This document shows, in pieces, positions 35,659 to 45,030 of a DNA stretch of 64,000 nt. The notes under the pieces were generated by a model, which saw nothing but the letters and a program-made list of their open reading frames with translations, was not told where the DNA came from and did not search any database. This DNA is from JACMMS01 sp043758775 (GTDB lineage Bacteria; Pseudomonadota; Gammaproteobacteria; Burkholderiales; Methylophilaceae): assembly GCA_043758775.1 (NCBI GenBank), contig JAYVMU010000037.1, positions 1 through 64,000 on the forward strand. The letters are read 5' to 3'. The position numbers and the translations under genes are program-made. How positions within the stretch are numbered: the first letter of the stretch is position 1; each line of letters starts with the position of its first letter.

Positions 35659-38256
35659 CTAGCTCACCTGTACCAGCACTTTCAATTGATACAATATTTC
35701 TAGCGCCTGTTTTGGCGTTAATTCATCAGGCTTGATACGCTCCAATTCACTAATGGCAGCATGCAAAACCGGCTCTGGTGTTGGATTGTTACTCACAAAC
35801 ATATCCGTTTGTGAGGTGTTTGCTTGGTGCGCTACTTGGTTAACTTCTAATTGTGCCAGTTTGCGTCGTGCACTCGCCACCACTGATTTAGGTATGCCCG
35901 CCAGCTGCGCAACTTGCAGACCATAACTTTGATTGGCGGCACCCTCTTCCACTTTGTGCATAAACACAATGTTTTTATTCTCACCCACGCCATGCTCTAC
36001 CGCATCTAAATGCACATTGGCGGCATGCTTAAATTCTTCAATTATCCTAGTGAGTTCGAAATAATGGGTGGCAAACAGCGTATAACTGCGATTCTTTTCT
36101 AGCAGTTGCTTCGCTACTGCCCAAGCCAGTGACAAGCCATCAAAAGTAGAGGTACCGCGACCGATCTCATCTAACAATACCAAGCTTTTATCCGTAGCAT
36201 TATGCAGAATATTGGCAGTTTCCGTCATTTCCACCATAAAAGTTGAGCGCCCGCCAGCCAAGTCATCTGATGCACCGATACGGGTGAATATACGATCAAT
36301 CTCACCGATTTTTACTGAAGTAGCCGGCACATAGCAACCGCAATGCGCCAGCAATACAATCAGCGCAGTTTGACGCATAAAAGTAGATTTACCGCCCATA
36401 TTCGGCCCAGTAATAAGCAGCAGTTGGCGATAGGGATTAAGCGTTACATCATTGCTGATAAACGGCTGTGTGAGTTGCTCAACCACGAGGTGGCGACCAT
36501 CGACAATCTCAATACCAGCCTCGGTAGTAAATTGTGGCGCTACGTAATCCAAGCTTGTGGCGCGCTCGGCAAAGCAGCACAGCACATCCAGACTAGCCAC
36601 TGCACCAGCATTGGTTTGCAGGGCAATGATATAGGGCGCTAAAAGATTCAGCACCTCTTCATACAGCATCTTTTCACGCGCTAATGCACGATCATTTGCT
36701 GACAATACTTTGTCTTCAAAGGCTTTAAGCTCAGGCGTGATAAACCGCTCTACGTTTTTTAAGGTTTGGCGACGACGATATTCCGTCGGTGCATTTTCAG
36801 CTTGCGCACGGCTAATTTCAATGTAAAAACCGTGTACGCTGTTGTACTCAACCTTGAGATTAGTTAAACCCGTACGCTCTCTTTCCGCCGCTTCAAACTT
36901 GAGCAGGAAATCACCATGGTTGGTTTGTATACTACGTAATTCATCTAACTCAACATCAAAACCATCGGCAATTACTCCGCCTTCGCGCAACACCAGTGAC
37001 GGTTCTGATTTGATGGCTTTATGCAACAAATCCATCAAGCCCTGCGGCACTTGCAAACTAGCGCCTAGCATTTCCAGCAAGCTTGAGTTCGCCGCTATCA
37101 AATACGTTTGCAATAACGGCAACTGTTGCAAACTTTCACGCAAACCCGATAAATCACGTGGTCTAGCGGTTTTAAGCGCAATACGTGTAGTGATGCGCTC
37201 TATATCACCGATGGGCTTTAGCGCAGTTTGCAGGTTTGCAGATTGACTTTGATTAAGTAACGCACTCACTGCCTCATGCCGCTTAGCAACGAGCTGCGTA
37301 TCGCGCAACGGATGATGCAGCCAATGTCGCAACAAGCGAGCACCCATGGCGGTTTGTGTAGTATTGAGTAGTGAAAACAACGTAGGTGAGTCTTCACCAC
37401 GCAAGGTTTGGTCTATCTCTAGATTACGCCGCGTGGCAGCATCTAATTGAATAAACTGACTCGTTTGTTCGACAGATAAGCTACTTAAATGCGGCACAGT
37501 GCTGCGTTGGGTATGTTTAATATAATCCAGTAACGCTCCCGCAGCACAAACCGCAGGGTGCAAATCGGCACAACCAAAACCGTTCAAATCGTAAGTATTA
37601 AATTGTTTAGTCAGCGTTTGAAAAGCCGCATCAGAATCAAACCGCCAAGTGGCTAATCGTTTTTTAGGGCACTTAATAGCAGATATTGCCGCATGGTTAA
37701 AATCATCGGCAATTAATACTTCAGCCGGATGGATGCGTTCCAGTTCCTGCGCCAGCAAGCCTATGGCAATTTCGCTTAAGACAAATGTGCCGGAAGCTAA
37801 GTTGATGCGTGCCAGCCCAATTAAACTCTCACCCTGAAACACACTCAGTAATTGATTGTCACGCGTATCATCCATCAATGCGCTATCGGTGAGTGTACCG
37901 GGAGTAAGTATACGTGTAACTTGCCGCTCGACAGGACCTTTAGAGGTCGCAGGGTCGCCAATTTGCTCACAGATTGCGACCGCTTCACCTAATTTTGCCA
38001 GTTTCGCTAAATATTGTTCGGCAGCATGGTACGGCACTCCCGCCATGCGAATCGGCTCACCGTTACTAGAACCGCGTTTAGTTAATGTAATACCCAACAG
38101 CTTAGATGCGCGCTCGGCATCATCATGAAACAGTTCGTAAAAATCCCCCATACGGTAAAACAACAGCATATCAGGATGCTGTGCCTTAATCGCCCAGTAT
38201 TGGCGCATCATGGGGGTGTGCTGTGGCTGATGTTGTATTAAACTGTTTGCAGTCAC
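35659..38256 (-). CDS. mutS: DNA mismatch repair protein MutS
   Basis: 865 residues, GTG start. The mismatch-contacting phenylalanine motif GDFYELF lies near residue 38. Connector and lever domains follow, with FYIEISRAQAENAP near residue 475. The ATPase has Walker A ITGPNMGGKSTFMRQ near residue 620, GRSTFMVEM, and Walker B LVLLDEIGRGTST. It recognises base mismatches and recruits MutL. It stands alone between slyD and suhB. Confidence 0.97.
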   Translation of the reverse strand: MTANSLIQHQPQHTPMMRQYWAIKAQHPDMLLFYRMGDFYELFHDDAERASKLLGITLTKRGSSNGEPIRMAGVPYHAAEQYLAKLAKLGEAVAICEQIGDPATSKGPVERQVTRILTPGTLTDSALMDDTRDNQLLSVFQGESLIGLARINLASGTFVLSEIAIGLLAQELERIHPAEVLIADDFNHAAISAIKCPKKRLATWRFDSDAAFQTLTKQFNTYDLNGFGCADLHPAVCAAGALLDYIKHTQRSTVPHLSSLSVEQTSQFIQLDAATRRNLEIDQTLRGEDSPTLFSLLNTTQTAMGARLLRHWLHHPLRDTQLVAKRHEAVSALLNQSQSANLQTALKPIGDIERITTRIALKTARPRDLSGLRESLQQLPLLQTYLIAANSSLLEMLGASLQVPQGLMDLLHKAIKSEPSLVLREGGVIADGFDVELDELRSIQTNHGDFLLKFEAAERERTGLTNLKVEYNSVHGFYIEISRAQAENAPTEYRRRQTLKNVERFITPELKAFEDKVLSANDRALAREKMLYEEVLNLLAPYIIALQTNAGAVASLDVLCCFAERATSLDYVAPQFTTEAGIEIVDGRHLVVEQLTQPFISNDVTLNPYRQLLLITGPNMGGKSTFMRQTALIVLLAHCGCYVPATSVKIGEIDRIFTRIGASDDLAGGRSTFMVEMTETANILHNATDKSLVLLDEIGRGTSTFDGLSLAWAVAKQLLEKNRSYTLFATHYFELTRIIEEFKHAANVHLDAVEHGVGENKNIVFMHKVEEGAANQSYGLQVAQLAGIPKSVVASARRKLAQLEVNQVAHQANTSQTDMFVSNNPTPEPVLHAAISELERIKPDELTPKQALEILYQLKVLVQVS

Positions 38257-38298
38257 GATAGCTTTAATTCGGGTTGTAGATTAAATAATCTCTAAAAA

Positions 38299-39162
38299 TT
38301 AAACCCACAACTCCGGACCATTATCTTCTGGCTCAACTTTTACTTTTGCATTTTTTGCCGCAGCCGTTTTTAAATTATCTGTTAAATGTGGCGCTAGTGT
38401 TTGTAGCATCTGTGCAAATACTTTAGGGTTACCAGCTACGATATTGCCAGAGTCAATCCAGCTTTCATTACCTTCAAAATCACCTACGATGCCGCCAGCC
38501 TCCTGCACTAACAACGCACCTGCGGCAATATCCCACGCCGACAAATTAAGCTCAAAAAAACCATCAGTCCATCCTGCTGCGACATAAGCCAGATCCAAAG
38601 CCGCCGAACCTGGGCGACGAATACCTGTAGTTTTCTTAATCATGTCTTTAAACATGGCAAGGTAAGTATCGAGATGCGTAAAATCACGGAATGGAAAACC
38701 GGTTGAGATTAATGATTCCTGCAATTTATTACGACTACCGACACGAATACGTTTGTCGTTTAAAAATGCACCGCGACCCTTAGTTGCCGTGAATAAATCA
38801 TTGCGCACTGGGTCGTAAATGACCGCTTGTGTCAGCACGCCCTTTTGCTGCAAGGCAATAGACACACAATATTGCGGAAAGCTATGAAGAAAATTGGTCG
38901 TGCCATCTAATGGGTCAATAATCCAGATATTTTCCGCTTCGCTATTACTATTGCCACTCTCTTCGCCCAAAAAACCGTGATCTGGATAAGCCTCTCTTAA
39001 CGTATCAATGATAATTTTTTCAGCGGCACGGTCTACTTCCGTCACAAAATCATTATAGGTTTTGGTTTGAATTTTAAGCGTGCCCAAATCGCGCGAGGCA
39101 AAATTAATAATGTCGCCAGCGAGGCGTGCAGCCTTAACGGCATTGATAAGCATGGGATGCAT
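38299..39162 (-). CDS. suhB: Inositol-1-monophosphatase family protein SuhB
   Basis: 287 residues from ATG 39162 (MHPMLINAVKAARLAG); a TTG at 39174 is less likely, because GGA sits seven bases before the ATG. Metal and substrate motifs are GFLGEESG, IDPLDGTTNFLHSFPQY, and LSAWDIAAGALLVQEAGG. It dephosphorylates inositol-1-phosphate and, in E. coli, helps Nus-factor antitermination in rRNA operons. An unusual feature is a charged tail (AAAKNAKVKVEPEDNGPELWV). It is divergent from trmJ. Confidence 0.93.
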   Translation of the reverse strand: MHPMLINAVKAARLAGDIINFASRDLGTLKIQTKTYNDFVTEVDRAAEKIIIDTLREAYPDHGFLGEESGNSNSEAENIWIIDPLDGTTNFLHSFPQYCVSIALQQKGVLTQAVIYDPVRNDLFTATKGRGAFLNDKRIRVGSRNKLQESLISTGFPFRDFTHLDTYLAMFKDMIKKTTGIRRPGSAALDLAYVAAGWTDGFFELNLSAWDIAAGALLVQEAGGIVGDFEGNESWIDSGNIVAGNPKVFAQMLQTLAPHLTDNLKTAAAKNAKVKVEPEDNGPELWV

Positions 39163-39360
39163 GTGATTTTCCAATTGACTTTTGCTAAGGTCTAGGTTGA
39201 TTTCTGCCCTAGTTTTACTTTAGCATTGATGTTTAGCACTAGTTTAAAGAGCTGTTAAAATGCTATTTTACCGTTGATTGCATACTTCTAACAAATTGCA
39301 ACCAAATATTTACGAATAACACCTACAAAACAAGGTTTTCTACATCAAAGTCAGGCTAAA

Positions 39361-40149
39361 TTGCAAACCAATATCCAATCCAACGATCAGCTCAACAAAC
39401 GCTTAGGCATACTCAATAATTTTCGCGTCGTGCTGTGCCAGACTAGCCATCCTGGCAATATAGGTTCAGCTGCGCGTGCCATGAAAACCATGGGCATAAG
39501 TAGTTTATATTTGGTTAATCCAGGCTCCTTTCCTGATGCTCATGCCACCGCATTATCAACTGGTGCAGCAAATTTGCTAGAAAACGCCATTGTGTGTACT
39601 AGCCTAACTGAAGCATTAACTGGCTGCGCATTTGCTATTGGCTTAAGTGCACGTAAACGACAGCTATCACATGAGCTACTAACTACAAGACAAGCCGCTG
39701 GTCGCGCTATTGAAATTGCTGCGAGTCAACCTGTAGCCTTAGTCTTCGGCACAGAAATGAGTGGCTTAAGTAATGCGGAATTAGATTGCTGCCAGATGCT
39801 GGCAATGATTCCAGCTAATCCCGAATATTCATCACTCAATTTAGCCGCTGCCGTACAAGTCATGTGTTACGAACTGCGCATGGCAGTGCTTGAAAGCGCT
39901 GATTTTCCTTTAGAATTATCGCCGAATAAAACCAATGAGCTTGCAACAATAGATAGCATAGAAGGCTTTTATGCGCATCTGGAAGAAACCTTGTTATACA
40001 TTGGCTACTTAAATCCAGCTGCACCAAAAAAACTCATGGAAAGAATCCGCCGCATCTACGCCAGAACTAGATTAGAAAAAGAAGAAGTAAATTTACTCCG
40101 CGGTATATTAACGCTGACTAAAGTACCAAGAAAACACGATAAATATTAA
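39361..40149 (+). CDS. trmJ: tRNA (cytidine/uridine-2'-O-)-methyltransferase TrmJ
   Basis: 262 residues of the SPOUT family, which methylates the ribose at position 32 of tRNA. VVLCQTSHPGNIGSAARAMKTMG lies near residue 24, LVFGTEMSGLSNAELDCC near residue 130, and IPANPEYSSLNLAAAVQVM completes the knot. The start is a TTG at 39361 with AGG five bases before it. The E. coli protein begins close to the FRVVLCQ part, so this start gives about 20 extra residues. The next gene, cysE, runs in the same direction. Confidence 0.9.
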   Translation: MQTNIQSNDQLNKRLGILNNFRVVLCQTSHPGNIGSAARAMKTMGISSLYLVNPGSFPDAHATALSTGAANLLENAIVCTSLTEALTGCAFAIGLSARKRQLSHELLTTRQAAGRAIEIAASQPVALVFGTEMSGLSNAELDCCQMLAMIPANPEYSSLNLAAAVQVMCYELRMAVLESADFPLELSPNKTNELATIDSIEGFYAHLEETLLYIGYLNPAAPKKLMERIRRIYARTRLEKEEVNLLRGILTLTKVPRKHDKY

Positions 40150-40242
40150 TCTTGATTTCTCCAGCCATATTTCCCTACTAAAATAGTCAACTATAGCATT
40201 TTATGGCATAATAATATTTTCGTTATCGCCATATTGAACCCA

Positions 40243-41001
40243 ATGTTTGAGCACATTAAAGAAGATATTTCAATCGTATTCGAGCGTGACCCAGCGGCAC
40301 GCACGCACTGGGAAATACTGACTACTTATCCTGGTGTACATGCACTGATGATGCATCGTGTATCACATGCATTATGGAACATTCAACTTTATTGGCTAGC
40401 TCGTTTCAGCTCCCATATTGCACGCTGGCTTACTGGCATTGAAATCCACCCTGGTGCAACCATTGGTCATCGAGTATTTATCGATCACGGCATGGGCGTT
40501 GTCATTGGCGAAACCGCAGTCATCGGTGACGACTGCACACTGTACCACGGCGTCACTTTAGGTGGCACTTCTTGGAATAAAGGCAAGCGCCATCCAACCT
40601 TAAAAAATGGCGTGGTCATCGGTGCGGGCGCAAAAGTATTAGGCCCAATTACTGTCGGCGCTGGTGCAAAAATCGGCTCTAATGCTGTTGTGGTCAAGGA
40701 TGTGCCTGAAAATGCGACTGCAGTAGGTATTCCTGCACGTATTCTAGAAGAAGAAAAAGCCAAAAAACGTGATGAAACCGCTCAAAAAATTGGCTTTTCA
40801 GCCTATGCGGTTGGTGACGTCAATAATGATCCAATGACCAAAGCCATACATTCATTATTAGACCATGCCGCCAAGCAGGATTTAGAATTGCAGGCATTAA
40901 AAAATCAGCTAGCACAACTTACAGATGAAAAATCAGATATTGAACTAGGTGGAGCATTTGCCACAAAAAAACCACGTTTGAAAAAAGCACAAGCTGAATA
41001 A
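40243..41001 (+). CDS. cysE: Serine O-acetyltransferase
   Basis: 252 residues from ATG 40243 (a TTG at 40234 is an alternative). Makes O-acetylserine, the precursor of cysteine. FERDPAARTHWEI is the N-terminal helix signature. Left-handed beta-helix repeats include IDHGMGVVIGETAVIGDD and GVTLGGTSWNKGKRHPTLKNG. A charged tail of about 60 residues (QDLELQALKNQLAQLTDEK) looks like a coiled coil and is longer than in the short CysE. It is upstream of the isc operon, so cysteine supply and its use for clusters are adjacent. Confidence 0.95.
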   Translation: MFEHIKEDISIVFERDPAARTHWEILTTYPGVHALMMHRVSHALWNIQLYWLARFSSHIARWLTGIEIHPGATIGHRVFIDHGMGVVIGETAVIGDDCTLYHGVTLGGTSWNKGKRHPTLKNGVVIGAGAKVLGPITVGAGAKIGSNAVVVKDVPENATAVGIPARILEEEKAKKRDETAQKIGFSAYAVGDVNNDPMTKAIHSLLDHAAKQDLELQALKNQLAQLTDEKSDIELGGAFATKKPRLKKAQAE

Positions 41002-41035
41002 TCCACGAAAATACATCGCCGAACCAAACTCGATA

Positions 41036-41060
41036 ATAATTGACTAAAATAGTAGGTTAT
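41036..41060. promoter_or_regulatory. IscR type-1 binding site
   Basis: The 25-bp sequence matches the [2Fe-2S]-IscR consensus ATASYYGACTRWWWYAGTCRRSTAT at all but three positions (4, 19 and 22). It overlaps the -35 and spacer of the isc promoter, so bound IscR would repress, as in E. coli. Confidence 0.8.
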
Positions 41061-41068
41061 TATAGAAT
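41040..41068 (+). promoter_or_regulatory. isc operon promoter
   Basis: TTGACT (41040-41045), 17-bp spacer, TAGAAT (41063-41068). A 7-bp dyad AATCACG-GTT-CGTGATT overlaps the -10 and start region (41066-41082). The leader to iscR is about 65 nt. Confidence 0.75.
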
Positions 41069-41141
41069 CACGGTTCGTGATTAAACCAATTGAAGTACAT
41101 TTAAACAAAACTATCGCTTAAGAACGCTATATTAAAACACC

Positions 41142-41654
41142 ATGAGACTCACAACCAAAGGCCGATTTGCCGTTACTGCTATGCTAGACCTTGCTATAAG
41201 CGAGAGTGACAAGCCTGTGACTTTGGCTGGCATTAGTGAACGTCAGGCTATTTCATTATCATATCTTGAGCAATTATTTAGCCGCTTACGCAAGCAAGGC
41301 TTAGTGAAAAGTGTGCGCGGGCCAGGTGGTGGTTATCGCATTGGCAAAAAACATGAAGAAATTAGCATCTCACAGATTATCACGGCAGTCGATGAACAAA
41401 TAGACGCAACACAGTGTGGCGGGCAAGAAAACTGCCATGGTGAAGAAGGTCGCTGTATGACCCACGATTTATGGGCGTCACTTAACAGCAAGATTTTAGA
41501 TTATTTATCAGGTGTGACTCTAGCTGACATGGTGAGAAATCAGCAAGAAGCCAACCTTAATAAAGAACATGAAGCCAGTTGCGAAAAAAACGGCAAGCAA
41601 GTTATGTTTGCGCCCAGAAAACCTTGCACAGCTACAGAATCGGTGAGCGGCTAA
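41142..41654 (+). CDS. iscR: Iron-sulfur cluster regulator IscR
   Basis: 170 residues of the Rrf2 family. The winged helix begins MRLTTKGRFAVTAMLDLAI. The three cluster cysteines lie in CGGQENCHGEEGRCMTHDLW (about 92, 98, 104, with the histidine at 107). It represses its own operon when it carries a [2Fe-2S] cluster; the matching site lies at 41036-41060. First gene of the operon. Confidence 0.97.
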   Translation: MRLTTKGRFAVTAMLDLAISESDKPVTLAGISERQAISLSYLEQLFSRLRKQGLVKSVRGPGGGYRIGKKHEEISISQIITAVDEQIDATQCGGQENCHGEEGRCMTHDLWASLNSKILDYLSGVTLADMVRNQQEANLNKEHEASCEKNGKQVMFAPRKPCTATESVSG

Positions 41655-41669
41655 GGGCGCACTAAAGCT

Positions 41670-42869
41670 ATGGCTAGCATCTACTTCGATAACAACAGCA
41701 CGACCGCGCTAGATGAGCGCGTGTTTAAAGCCATGTTGCCATTTATGACCATGCAACATGGCAATGCAACTAGCCGGCATGTATATGGTCGCACGGTACG
41801 CGATGCTGTTGAACAAGCGCGTGAACAGGTTGCTAATGCGGTCGCGGCTTATCCTTCGCAAGTAATTTTTACTGCCAGTGGCACTGAAGCGAATAACTTT
41901 GCGATTAACGGCATTACTGGCAATTTACCTAATAGCCAAATCGCAGTAAGCAGCATTGAACACCCTTGTGTCACGCGACCTACTTTTGCACTACAAAAAT
42001 ATGGTTACAAAACCAAAGTTATTGCAGTAGATAACGACGGCAAGCTCGATTTAATACACTTGCAAAATATCTTGAAAAACGGGGGGCAAAACCCCACCTC
42101 ATTGGTATCGGTCATGATGGTGAATAATGAAACTGGTGTGATTCAGGATATAAATGCGATTGCCGAAATAGCCAAGCAATCTAAAGCTTATGTACATACC
42201 GATGCAGTACAAGCACTTGGCAAGATGCCAGTCAATTTTGCTGACTTGAATGTACATGCGATGACAATTTCATCACATAAAATTTATGGTCCTCAAGGTG
42301 CAGGCGCCTTGGTGCTGGATAAGCGTGTGGACATTGTGCCTTTGTTACATGGTGGTGGACAAGAAAAAGGCTTGCGTAGCGGCACAGAGAATGTCGCAGC
42401 CATTGTAGGTTTTGGTGCGGCTTGTGAGTTGGCTGTAAGTGAGTTAGCAATACGCTCTAACCACACAAAAATTTTGCGTGATCATTTAGAGCAAGGTTTA
42501 GCGCAAATGGGTGCAGTGATGTTTGGTAACAAAGTTACACGTATATCCAATACTAGTTTCTTTGCCTTCCCCAATATTGAGGGTGAAACCTTGGTCATGG
42601 CTTTAGATCGCAAAGGGTTTGCTGTGGCGAGTGGCTCTGCCTGCTCCAGTGATAGCACGGAACCTAGCCATGTATTGCTTGCCATGGGTGTGGCGCCAGA
42701 TACGGCTCGCGGCGCTGTTCGTGTGAGCTTTGGCGCTGATGGGTTAGGTAGTAACACAATAGAACAAGTTGACCAATTTTTAGTCATACTTAAACAAGAG
42801 TTGCAACGATTAAAACAAATGACGGGTGTGCGATTCGATACAGTCGCACATAATGTACAAGTCGCTTAA
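41670..42869 (+). CDS. Cysteine desulfurase, second (IscS/NifS-like) copy
   Basis: 399-residue PLP enzyme that takes sulfur from cysteine. IYFDNNSTTALDERV start, HTDAVQALGK, the PLP lysine in SSHKIYGPQGAGAL, and the catalytic cysteine in SGSACSSDSTEPSHVL near residue 328. It differs from the iscS that follows: the N-terminus starts DNNSTTALD rather than DYSATTPVD. It lies 15 bp after iscR and 49 bp before iscS. Some Betaproteobacteria carry such a pair in the isc operon. Whether it serves iron-sulfur assembly or another pathway cannot be told here. Confidence 0.9.
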   Translation: MASIYFDNNSTTALDERVFKAMLPFMTMQHGNATSRHVYGRTVRDAVEQAREQVANAVAAYPSQVIFTASGTEANNFAINGITGNLPNSQIAVSSIEHPCVTRPTFALQKYGYKTKVIAVDNDGKLDLIHLQNILKNGGQNPTSLVSVMMVNNETGVIQDINAIAEIAKQSKAYVHTDAVQALGKMPVNFADLNVHAMTISSHKIYGPQGAGALVLDKRVDIVPLLHGGGQEKGLRSGTENVAAIVGFGAACELAVSELAIRSNHTKILRDHLEQGLAQMGAVMFGNKVTRISNTSFFAFPNIEGETLVMALDRKGFAVASGSACSSDSTEPSHVLLAMGVAPDTARGAVRVSFGADGLGSNTIEQVDQFLVILKQELQRLKQMTGVRFDTVAHNVQVA

Positions 42870-42918
42870 GCGGCTGTGTATTAAAAAATAAAATTTAATT
42901 TTTAGAGTAGGAAATAAA

Positions 42919-44178
42919 ATGTCAGCAGTATTAGAAGAGAAAGTTAAAGAAGTGACAGCGCACCACGCGGAACGTGAGCCAATTTATTTGGATTATTCTG
43001 CCACTACGCCGGTAGACCCCCGTGTCGCTGCAAAAATGATTCCCTACATTACTGAACACTTCGGTAATCCGGCGTCACGGAGCCACCCTTATGGCTGGAC
43101 AGCAGAAAAAGCCGTTGAAAATGCACGTGTAGAGGTTGCAAAACTAGTCGGTGCAGACCCACGTGAAATCGTCTGGACATCGGGCGCAACTGAGTCCAAC
43201 AACTTAGCGATTAAAGGCGCAGCGAACTTTTACAGTGGCAAAGGTAAGCATATTATTACCGTGGCAACTGAACACAAAGCAGTAATTGATACAGTACGTG
43301 AGCTGGAACGAGTAGGCTTCACCGCGACCTACTTAGAGCCAACGCCTAATGGTTTGTTAGACTTAGAAAAATTTAAGGCAGCGATTCGCCCTGATACCGT
43401 GTTGGCGTCAGTCATGTTGGTAAATAATGAAATTGGTGTAATTCAAGATATCACTGCGATTGGTAATATTTGCCGTGAAAACAATGTTATTTTCCACGTC
43501 GATGCAGCACAAGCTACTGGCAAAGTGGAGATTGATTTAGAAACACTACCTGTCGATTTAATGAGTTTTTCTGCCCATAAAACCTATGGCCCTAAAGGCA
43601 TAGGCGCGCTTTATGTACGCCGCAAACCACGCATCCGCATCGAAGCACAAATGCACGGCGGCGGCCATGAGCGTGGCATGCGTTCAGGCACACTGGCGAC
43701 ACACCAAATTGTGGGCATGGGCGAGGCGTTTAAAATCGCACGTGAGGAAATGGCAGTAGAAAATGTTAAAATTCGTAAGTTGCGTGACAAGCTATTGCAC
43801 GGTTTGCAAGAAATTGAAGAAACCTACGTCAATGGCGACCTGAACCATCGCGTAGCGCATAATTTAAACATCAGTTTCAACTATGTTGAAGGTGAATCGC
43901 TCATTATGGCAGTAAAAGACATTGCTGTTTCAAGCGGCTCTGCCTGTACTTCGGCGAGTTTGGAGCCAAGTTATGTATTACGCGCTTTGGGCCGTAATGA
44001 TGAGTTGGCACATAGCTCGATTCGCTTTTCTATTGGTCGATTTACGACAGAAGCCGATGTGGATTACACCATCGCCTTGCTAAAAAGTAAAGTGAGCAAA
44101 TTACGTGAATTATCGCCACTTTGGGATATGTTCAAAGATGGTATTGATATTAGTAAAGTACAGTGGGCTGCCCACTAA
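42919..44178 (+). CDS. iscS: Cysteine desulfurase IscS
   Basis: 419 residues; the usual length is about 404. The first 15-20 residues (MSAVLEEKVKEVTAHHAE) are extra before PIYLDYSATTPVDPRVAAKM. PLP lysine in SFSAHKTYGPKGIGALY, catalytic cysteine in SGSACTSASLEPSYVL, and the C-terminus ISKVQWAAH is typical of IscS. It supplies sulfur to IscU, whose gene follows 12 bp later. Confidence 0.97.
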   Translation: MSAVLEEKVKEVTAHHAEREPIYLDYSATTPVDPRVAAKMIPYITEHFGNPASRSHPYGWTAEKAVENARVEVAKLVGADPREIVWTSGATESNNLAIKGAANFYSGKGKHIITVATEHKAVIDTVRELERVGFTATYLEPTPNGLLDLEKFKAAIRPDTVLASVMLVNNEIGVIQDITAIGNICRENNVIFHVDAAQATGKVEIDLETLPVDLMSFSAHKTYGPKGIGALYVRRKPRIRIEAQMHGGGHERGMRSGTLATHQIVGMGEAFKIAREEMAVENVKIRKLRDKLLHGLQEIEETYVNGDLNHRVAHNLNISFNYVEGESLIMAVKDIAVSSGSACTSASLEPSYVLRALGRNDELAHSSIRFSIGRFTTEADVDYTIALLKSKVSKLRELSPLWDMFKDGIDISKVQWAAH

Positions 44179-44190
44179 AGGAGAATTAAA

Positions 44191-44589
44191 ATGGCATATT
44201 CAGATAAAGTTTTAGACCACTATGAACACCCGCGTAACGTGGGCTCATTAGATAAGAACGATCCGCAAGTTGGCACTGGTATGGTCGGTGCTCCAGCTTG
44301 TGGCGACGTGATGAAGTTGATGATTAAAGTGAATGATGACGGCATTATCGAAGATGCTAAATTCAAAACTTACGGTTGTGGCTCAGCCATTGCCTCTAGC
44401 TCACTGGTCACCGAATGGCTGAAAGGCAAGACTGTAGAAGAAGCGTATGCGATTAAGAACACTGCCATTGCGGAAGAACTCGCATTGCCGCCAGTCAAAA
44501 TCCATTGCTCAGTATTGGCAGAGGATGCAATTAAAGCAGCTGTAGCAGATATTAAAGCGAAGCGACTGGCTGCTGCACAAGCGGTATAA
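44191..44589 (+). CDS. iscU: Iron-sulfur scaffold IscU
   Basis: 132 residues. Three cluster cysteines are in GAPACGDV, TYGCGSAIA and KIHCSVLA. LPPVKIHC is the LPPVK motif bound by HscA. Scaffold on which IscS builds [2Fe-2S] clusters. Downstream lies a 68-bp gap with a strong hairpin before iscA. Confidence 0.98.
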   Translation: MAYSDKVLDHYEHPRNVGSLDKNDPQVGTGMVGAPACGDVMKLMIKVNDDGIIEDAKFKTYGCGSAIASSSLVTEWLKGKTVEEAYAIKNTAIAEELALPPVKIHCSVLAEDAIKAAVADIKAKRLAAAQAV

Positions 44590-44611
44590 TTTAGTAACTG
44601 CATAATGATTG

Positions 44612-44638
44612 GTAAGGGTGCAGTTGTTGCACTCTTAC
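44612..44638 (+). other. iscU-iscA intergenic hairpin
   Basis: An 11-bp stem (GTAAGGGTGCA / TGCACTCTTAC, one G-T pair) with a 5-nt loop. It is followed by A residues, not T, on the coding strand, so it is not a classic terminator. A place in the operon message for processing or for protecting the upstream part from 3' exonucleases is likely. Confidence 0.6.
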
Positions 44639-44657
44639 AAAAAATAGAGAAATAAAT

Positions 44658-44981
44658 ATGGCAATCACACTAACAGAAGTCGCTGCAAAACGTGTTGAAA
44701 AATTCCTTGCTAATCGTAGCAAAGGCGTAGGTTTACGTTTGGCTGTTAAAACCACGGGCTGTTCTGGCATGGCGTATACACTTGAGTTTGTCGATGAGGT
44801 ACAAGCTGAAGATGTGACATTTGAAAGCTTTGGCGTCAAGATTATCGTCGATCCAAAAAGCTTGGTCTACATCGACGGCACTGAGCTGGACTTCACCAAA
44901 GAGGGCCTGAACGAAGGGTTTAAGTTTAACAACCCTAATGTGAAAGATGAGTGCGGTTGCGGCGAGAGTTTTACTGTGTAA
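44658..44981 (+). CDS. iscA: Iron-sulfur assembly protein IscA
   Basis: 107 residues of the A-type carrier family. Cysteines in TTGCSGMAY and in the C-terminal CGCGES pair. Carries iron or clusters to targets. Fourth assembly gene in the operon. Confidence 0.97.
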   Translation: MAITLTEVAAKRVEKFLANRSKGVGLRLAVKTTGCSGMAYTLEFVDEVQAEDVTFESFGVKIIVDPKSLVYIDGTELDFTKEGLNEGFKFNNPNVKDECGCGESFTV

Positions 44982-45030
44982 AACACATTAGCCAACTAGT
45001 CTAACCCTATAGTCTTGGCTAATTAAAACT

